Part shown: one piece after another, positions 7,988 through 11,157 of the stretch
How the letters are laid out: each line of letters begins with the position of its first letter
Numbering within the stretch: position 1 is the first letter of the stretch
NCBI GenBank assembly: GCA_041177965.1
Contig: JBEGWF010000109.1
Span: 1-11,157 of the forward strand
Direction: 5' to 3'
DNA from: SXXZ01 sp041177965
Lineage (GTDB): Bacteria > Verrucomicrobiota > Verrucomicrobiia > Limisphaerales > UBA9464
Length of the DNA: 11,157 nt
Made by a program: the position numbers and the translations under genes
The notes under the pieces: generated by a model
Databases searched by the model: none
The model's input: the letters and a program-made list of their open reading frames with translations, nothing else
Told to the model about the DNA's origin: nothing

Positions 7988-8032
7988 GTGCAAGATGTAC
8001 ATAACACCCCTGAATCGCTCCAGGGCACCACG
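7988..8032 (+). pseudogene. 5' fragment of HTH/excisionase-like gene, interrupted by the IS21 element
   Basis: GTG at 7988 is preceded by AGGA at 7976-7979, an 8-base spacing. It opens a frame reading MQDVHNTPESLQGTT up to the IS boundary at 8032. The last bases, CCACG, are the target duplication. Removing the IS and one copy of CCACG joins this frame without a stop to the coding sequence at 10955. The fragment alone encodes only 15 residues and cannot be functional. The frame was chosen because it is the one that continues into the recognisable HTH protein. Confidence 0.65.
8028..8032. repeat. Target-site duplication, left copy (CCACG)
   Basis: CCACG directly abuts the left TGCG terminus of the IS and is repeated directly after the right CGCA terminus at 10950-10954. 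A 5-bp duplication lies within the 4-8 bp range known for IS21-family elements. Confidence 0.85.
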
Positions 8033-8059
8033 TGCGTATTCCGACGCAAACCGGACACC
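8033..8059 (+). repeat. IS21 left terminal inverted repeat
   Basis: It begins TGCGTATTCCGA and ends CCGGACACC. Aligned to the reverse complement of the right end, the first 12 bases are identical and the last seven (GGACACC) match again. The middle diverges, with a one-base length difference. Confidence 0.9.
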
Positions 8060-8253
8060 AATCCGATTTGAAGTCGGACAGCGTTCCGATTCAAAGCGGA
8101 CAGTGTTCCGATTGAAGTCGGACAGTCGTCCGGACTGATGTCGGACAGTTTTCCGATGGGATCGGAAGGGTGTCCGGTTTGGTCCGGAACGGTGTCCGAT
8201 ATCGACCGGATGAGTGTCCGATATGGATCGGACCGGTGTCCGACAAGGCAGGA
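8040..8253. repeat. Left-end array of about 22-bp imperfect dyads (transposase-binding repeats)
   Basis: Units starting TCCGA or TCCGG occur at 8040, 8062, 8085, 8107, 8129, 8152, 8173, 8195, 8217 and 8239, a spacing of 21-23 bp. Most are imperfect palindromes of the form TCCGAT-N(4-7)-TCGGA, followed by a spacer like CAGTGT; the tenth is only a half site. IS21-family elements are known to carry repeated transposase-binding sequences inside their ends. Nine to ten copies spaced about two helical turns apart would place IstA protomers on one DNA face. The array fills the istA upstream region, so binding could also repress istA. Binding and repression are inference. Confidence 0.85.
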
Positions 8254-8330
8254 AAGGAGGGAAGCGACGCAGAGTAGAAAACCGCCGTAAGGGTTTGCGT
8301 GCCGGAAGGCAACGAAGGCAAGCGACCTGC

Positions 8331-9878
8331 ATGGCACGAGCACCACTACACATGCGTCAAATCAACGAAATCCTCCGTCTCCGCCATCAAGGCCAACTAT
8401 CAGTCCGCGACATCGCCCGCAGTTGCGGGTTACCCGCCAGCACGGTGGGCGATTATCTCAAACGTGCCGAAGCGGTGAACCTCGGTTGGCCCCTGCCCGA
8501 GGGGCTCAGTCAGAAGCAACTTCAGGATCAGTTGCTCGGTTGCCCTCTGCCCACAGCGCCGACATCAGACTCATCCAAACCACTGCCAGACTGGGCTCAG
8601 TTGCGTCAGGAGCTGGGGCGCAAGGGCGTCACACTTCAACTGCTCTGGCAGGAATACCGCCGGGAACATCCGGACGGCTACGGTCGCAGCCGTTTCTGCG
8701 AGCTCTATCAGCAATGGGCTGGCGCGCTGGATCCGGTGTTGCGCCAGGTTCATGTGCCCGGGGAAAAACTCTTCGTGGACTGGGCGGGCCAGACCGTGGC
8801 GATCCACAACCCAGCCGACGGTACGACGGTCCAAGCCCACCTGTTCGTTGCGGTACTGGGGGCCAGCAACAAAGTCTTCGCCGAGGCCTTTCCCAACGAA
8901 CAGCTCGACTCTTGGATCACCGCCCACTCTCACGCCTACGCCTTCTACAGCGGCGTGCCGAGGGTCACTGTCCCGGACAACCCGAAGACGGCGGTGACAC
9001 AGCCCTGCCGTTATGAACCCCGCCTGCACCGCAGTTACCAGGAGATGGCCGAGCACTACGGCACCGTGATCCTGCCTGCGCGACCGAAGAAGCCGCGAGA
9101 CAAGGCAAAGGTCGAGACCGGCGTACAGATCGCCGAGCGGCAGATCCTGGCCGTGCTGCGCGATCAGCGCTTCTTCAGCATCGCCGCGCTCAACGAAGCC
9201 ATCGCTCCGCTGCTGGTCCGCATCAACGCACAGCCCTTCCAGAAGCTGGAGGGTTCCCGGGAGGAGAGTTTTTTGACGTTGGAGAAGAGCCGCCTTCTGC
9301 CGTTGCCGTCCAGCCCGTTCACGTTGTCCACCTGGCTCAAGGCCACGGTCAACATCGACTACCACGTCGCCGTCGAGAACCACTTCTACAGCGTCCCGTA
9401 CACTTTGGTGCATCAGCCTGTCGAGGTGCGGATCACCTCGCAGACGGTGGAGATCTTCCAGTCGGGCAAGCGAGTCGCGGCCCATCAGCGGAGCCATCAG
9501 AAGGGGCGCTTTACCACGCTCGATGAACATCGGCCCAAGTCCCATCAGAAGCACCTGCAGTGGACTCCTGGTCGACTTGTCGCGTGGGCCCAGACCGTGG
9601 GCCCTAACTGCGCCCGGGTGATGGAGGAGATCCTGCGAAGCAAACCCCATCCCGAACAAGGTTACCGCTCTTGTCTGGGCATCATGCGGCTGGGTAAAGC
9701 CCTCGGCGCCCAACGGGTCGAGGCCGCCTGCGTGCGAGCCCTGCATTTCAGCACCTGCTCCTACACGAGCATCAAATCCATCCTGCAGAGCAGGCTCGAG
9801 AGCCAGCCCCTGGAACACGAACCACCCATGACTAGCCCCGTCCATGAAAACCTCCGTGGCAGCCCCTACTACGCCTGA
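8331..9878 (+). CDS. istA: IS21-family transposase IstA
   Basis: This is a 515-aa DDE transposase that cuts and joins the IS ends, with IstB as helper ATPase. Residues 8-50 form an N-terminal helix-turn-helix (SVRDIARSCGLPASTVGDYL), and a second DNA-binding helical segment lies near 100-130. The catalytic triad is D150 (FVDWAG), D216 (VPDNPK) and E262 (KVETG), with the spacing and sequence contexts typical of the family. From about residue 344 (YHVAVENHFYSVPY) there is a C-terminal beta-barrel-like region. ATG 8331 is chosen because the frame upstream runs back into the dyad array (GTG 8214) and would add 39 very basic residues that do not look like the family. A perfect AGGAGG at 8255-8260 has no start codon at a useful distance. 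The length is normal for IstA. Confidence 0.95.
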   Translation: MARAPLHMRQINEILRLRHQGQLSVRDIARSCGLPASTVGDYLKRAEAVNLGWPLPEGLSQKQLQDQLLGCPLPTAPTSDSSKPLPDWAQLRQELGRKGVTLQLLWQEYRREHPDGYGRSRFCELYQQWAGALDPVLRQVHVPGEKLFVDWAGQTVAIHNPADGTTVQAHLFVAVLGASNKVFAEAFPNEQLDSWITAHSHAYAFYSGVPRVTVPDNPKTAVTQPCRYEPRLHRSYQEMAEHYGTVILPARPKKPRDKAKVETGVQIAERQILAVLRDQRFFSIAALNEAIAPLLVRINAQPFQKLEGSREESFLTLEKSRLLPLPSSPFTLSTWLKATVNIDYHVAVENHFYSVPYTLVHQPVEVRITSQTVEIFQSGKRVAAHQRSHQKGRFTTLDEHRPKSHQKHLQWTPGRLVAWAQTVGPNCARVMEEILRSKPHPEQGYRSCLGIMRLGKALGAQRVEAACVRALHFSTCSYTSIKSILQSRLESQPLEHEPPMTSPVHENLRGSPYYA

Positions 9879-9881
9879 CCT

Positions 9882-10625
9882 ATGCTCTACTCCCAGACCA
9901 TCGAAAAGCTCCGCGTCCTGAACCTGGAAGGCATGGCACAGGCATTGGAGGAACAACGTCACCAGAAGGACATCACCGGGTTGGACTTCGAGGATCGCCT
10001 GGCTCTGCTGGTGGAACGCCAATGGATGTGGCGCGAAAACCGAGGCATGGCCGCACGGCTCAAATACGCCCAGCTCAAGATCACTGACGCCACTCCCGAG
10101 GGCGTAGACTATCGCGCCAGCCGCGGCTTGAAACGGGCCCACGTCGACCAGTTGCGCGCCAGCCGATGGATCCAGGAGAAGCGCAACTGCCTGATCACCG
10201 GACCAACCGGCGTCGGCAAAACCTACTTGGCGTGCGCACTGGGCCATCAGGCCTGCCGGGATGGGCATCGCACGATCTTCTTCCACGGCCCCAAACTGTT
10301 CCGAGCCCTGCGCACGGCCCATGCCGACGGCAGCCTGCCGACCCTCTTGAAAAGGCTGGCCCGAGCCAGCCTGCTGATCGTCGATGATCTCGGGACCGTT
10401 GCCGCTGCCGAAAAACCCTTCCGGGACTTCCTGGAGATCATCGATGACCGCCAAGGGGCAACCCTGATCACCAGCCAGTTCCCGGTAGACCAGTGGCATG
10501 AACTCATCGCCGACGCCACTGTCGCTGACGCCATCCTGGACCGGTTGATCCACAACGCGTATCGGTTCGAACTCAAGGGCGAATCCCTGCGCAAGCGCCC
10601 GGACCAAAAGCCTCCTTCGGACTGA
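9882..10625 (+). CDS. istB: IS21-family helper ATPase IstB
   Basis: This is a 247-aa AAA+ ATPase that assembles on DNA and stimulates IstA during target selection and strand transfer. Walker A is GPTGVGKT at residues 107-114, with K113 as the nucleotide-binding lysine. Walker B is LLIVDDLG, with D168 and D169. The C-terminal sensor region (LITSQFPVDQWHELI, then DAILDRLIHNAYRFEL) follows the IstB/DnaC-like pattern. The ATG lies three bases after the istA stop, and no Shine-Dalgarno sequence is visible in front of it, so translation probably depends on coupling to istA. Length and motifs are intact, and no frameshift is seen. Confidence 0.95.
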   Translation: MLYSQTIEKLRVLNLEGMAQALEEQRHQKDITGLDFEDRLALLVERQWMWRENRGMAARLKYAQLKITDATPEGVDYRASRGLKRAHVDQLRASRWIQEKRNCLITGPTGVGKTYLACALGHQACRDGHRTIFFHGPKLFRALRTAHADGSLPTLLKRLARASLLIVDDLGTVAAAEKPFRDFLEIIDDRQGATLITSQFPVDQWHELIADATVADAILDRLIHNAYRFELKGESLRKRPDQKPPSD

Positions 10626-10651
10626 CGAGTCGGCAGGTCGTAGGCGCGCCT

Positions 10652-10749
10652 ATTGGCACGGGCCTGGGGAGTCCGTTACGCGTGGCGACCGGCAGCGAAG
10701 CGAGCAGGGGCTTGAAGCCCTTCGCCGCCGCTCCCCGGCCCGAGCCAAT
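10652..10749 (+). ncRNA. Long structured segment after istB (terminator or structured RNA candidate)
   Basis: The outer arms at 10652-10671 and 10731-10749 pair over 18 bp with one A-A mismatch and one bulged T: ATTGGC/GCCAAT, CGGGCC/GGCCCG and GGGGAG/CTCCCC. Inside, GGCAGCGAAG (10691-10700) pairs with CTTCGCCGCC (10720-10729) except for one A-C position. An alternative apical hairpin, GGGCT-TGA-AGCCC (10708-10720), shares one base with that stem. The segment starts 27 bp after the istB stop and has no T-run. It may end istAB transcription, block read-through, or act as DNA structure in transposition. An independent RNA is not shown. Confidence 0.4.
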
Positions 10750-10782
10750 GCACGGCGCGTCGAGTCACCCGAACCCAAGAAA

Positions 10783-10877
10783 CGTCGCTTCGCTCCGAAG
10801 CCGGAATCAGGTCCGATTTTCTTGCCTCATATCGGACAGTTCTTTATTAGTCACCTCCGAGCGTCGCTTCGCTCCGA
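10783..10877. repeat. 16-bp direct repeat in the IS right non-coding region
   Basis: CGTCGCTTCGCTCCGA occurs at 10783-10798 and again at 10862-10877. The first copy continues into a hairpin, GCTTCG-CTC-CGAAGC, at 10787-10801. Between the copies lies a widely spaced dyad, TCCGAT (10812-10817) to ATCGGA (10831-10836), which is out of register with the terminal array. It could be a degenerate transposase site. Confidence 0.6.
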
Positions 10878-10882
10878 CCACT

Positions 10883-10942
10883 GTCCGATATCGTCGGATC
10901 AGTGTCCGATACGAATCGGAACAGGTGTCCGCTTTCATCGGA
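10883..10942. repeat. Right-end array of three 22-bp dyads
   Basis: Read from the right terminus inward, dyads begin at 10942, 10920 and 10898, exactly 22 bp apart. The outermost begins seven bases from the IS end, as on the left. Each has TCCGN...TCGGA symmetry. The right end therefore has three in-register units against nine or ten on the left, so the two ends are unequal as IstA substrates. Confidence 0.8.
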
Positions 10943-10949
10943 ATACGCA
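10924..10949 (-). repeat. IS21 right terminal inverted repeat
   Basis: On the minus strand it begins TGCGTATTCCGA, identical to the left end over 12 bases, and closes with GCGGACACC. It ends in CGCA on the plus strand, next to the CCACG duplication. Confidence 0.9.
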
Positions 10950-10954
10950 CCACG
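10950..10954. repeat. Target-site duplication, right copy (CCACG)
   Basis: CCACG immediately follows the right IS terminus and matches 8028-8032. Its last three bases form the codon ACG that restores the interrupted reading frame. Confidence 0.85.
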
Positions 10955-11157
10955 CAGCGCAACACCGCCACCGCCAGAGCCGAGGCTCTGCTCAACGATC
11001 GAATCGGGCCCATCCCGGTTTGGATACGCGCCCCACAGACTGGTGCTGAGACCTACACCGGACTCACCCGGTCGTTCCTCTACCAGATCGCCTCGCAAGG
11101 GCTGATCCGGACTGTCTCGATCCGGGAGCCTGACAAGGAGCGAGGCTGCCGACTGTT
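10955..11157 (+). pseudogene. 3' part of the interrupted HTH/excisionase-like gene (runs off the window)
   Basis: From 10955 the frame is open to the window end and has no start codon of its own near the IS. It encodes ALLNDRIGPIPVWIRAP, then YTGLTRSFLYQIASQGLIRT and VSIREPDKERGCRL. The middle part is a winged or MerR/excisionase-type helix-turn-helix: TGLTRSFLYQIASQGLI is the recognition unit, and the arginine-rich strand after it fits the wing. I associate this style of small HTH protein with Verrucomicrobiota. Such proteins usually act as DNA-binding accessory factors, often beside recombinase genes. Joined to 7988-8032 it gives at least 82 residues. The IS separates promoter and start codon from the HTH, so the gene is presumed inactive unless transcribed from inside the IS with a new start. 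Confidence 0.7.

Larger units (their letters stand above)
8033..10949 (+). mobile_element. Complete IS21-family insertion sequence, 2917 bp
   Basis: The element has the two-gene istA-istB order of IS21. Its termini are TGCG...CGCA, with the first 12 bases of both ends identical (TGCGTATTCCGA). Internal repeats lie in register from both ends, and a 5-bp CCACG direct repeat flanks it. Both genes are open, so the element appears competent for transposition. At 2917 bp it is on the long side for the family, because of about 300 bp of non-coding repeat region on the left and about 325 bp on the right. It inserted into codon 15 or so of a small HTH gene. Intact ends, ORFs and duplication point to recent arrival. 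Confidence 0.95.

Noticed and set aside
8033..8253. Regular repeats with about 22-bp period as a possible CRISPR array
   Set aside because: There are no unique spacers: the period is only 22 bp, the units are palindromic, and they lie at an IS end with mirror copies at the other end.
8214..8330. N-terminal extension of istA from GTG 8214
   Set aside because: It would start inside the dyad array and add a highly basic stretch (RRKG, RRQRR type) not seen in the family. ATG 8331 places the HTH at the usual distance.
8571..10607. 678-codon minus-strand open frame across istA and istB
   Set aside because: It lies antisense to two genes with intact catalytic motifs, and no domain can be recognised in the translation.
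10652..10749. Integron attC site or group II intron fragment in the structured segment
   Set aside because: No RYYYAAC/GTTRRRY core sites and no domain V-like GNRA-capped hairpin with an AGC catalytic triad could be found. The pairing is continuous rather than attC-like.
10902..11105. 67-codon plus-strand frame across the IS right end into the flank
   Set aside because: It starts inside the right-end dyads and uses a different frame from the one that gives the recognisable HTH protein. The translation is Pro/Ser/Arg-rich without features.

Overview
The window is GC-rich DNA, with third codon positions almost all G or C in the left half. It most likely comes from the Verrucomicrobiota or a close PVC relative. 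The basis is the tandem secreted PQQ-type beta-propeller proteins (one with a WPQWGG start to the mature protein), the DUF455/ATP-grasp fusion, and a small HTH protein of a type I associate with Verrucomicrobiota. This assignment is inference from protein style; no rRNA is present.

Layout. Positions 8-2170 hold a ferritin-like (DUF455) domain fused to an ATP-grasp domain, with an uncertain start at the window edge. Two Sec-exported PQQ/BamB-like beta-propeller proteins follow on the same strand (2315-4687 and 4759-6423). They probably form one transcription unit ending at a strong GC-rich hairpin (6459-6496). A tRNA-Gly(CCC) gene with encoded CCA lies at 6727-6800. These look like core chromosome.

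Right of the tRNA the character changes. Codon usage relaxes, and there is a 12-bp tandem repeat just past the tRNA that could belong to an integration site. An unrecognised 297-aa gene (7044-7937) comes next, and 50 bp later a small helix-turn-helix/excisionase-like gene starts at a GTG at 7988. That gene is cut after about 15 codons by a complete IS21-family insertion sequence (8033-10949, 2917 bp) and resumes in frame at 10955, running off the window.

The IS is defined to the base: TGCG...CGCA termini, a 5-bp target duplication (CCACG), intact istA (DDE transposase) and intact istB (AAA+ ATPase). Its left end carries nine or ten imperfect dyads of the form TCCGAT-N-ATCGGA at about 22-bp period, and its right end carries three in the same register. 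Between istB and the right end is a strongly self-complementary segment of about 98 nt. The insertion looks recent because ORFs, ends and target duplication are all intact.

I see no defence locus, CRISPR array or retroelement. The points most worth following are the expanded dyad array and structured segment of the IS, the gene it broke, the unknown gene beside it, and the DUF455/ATP-grasp fusion.
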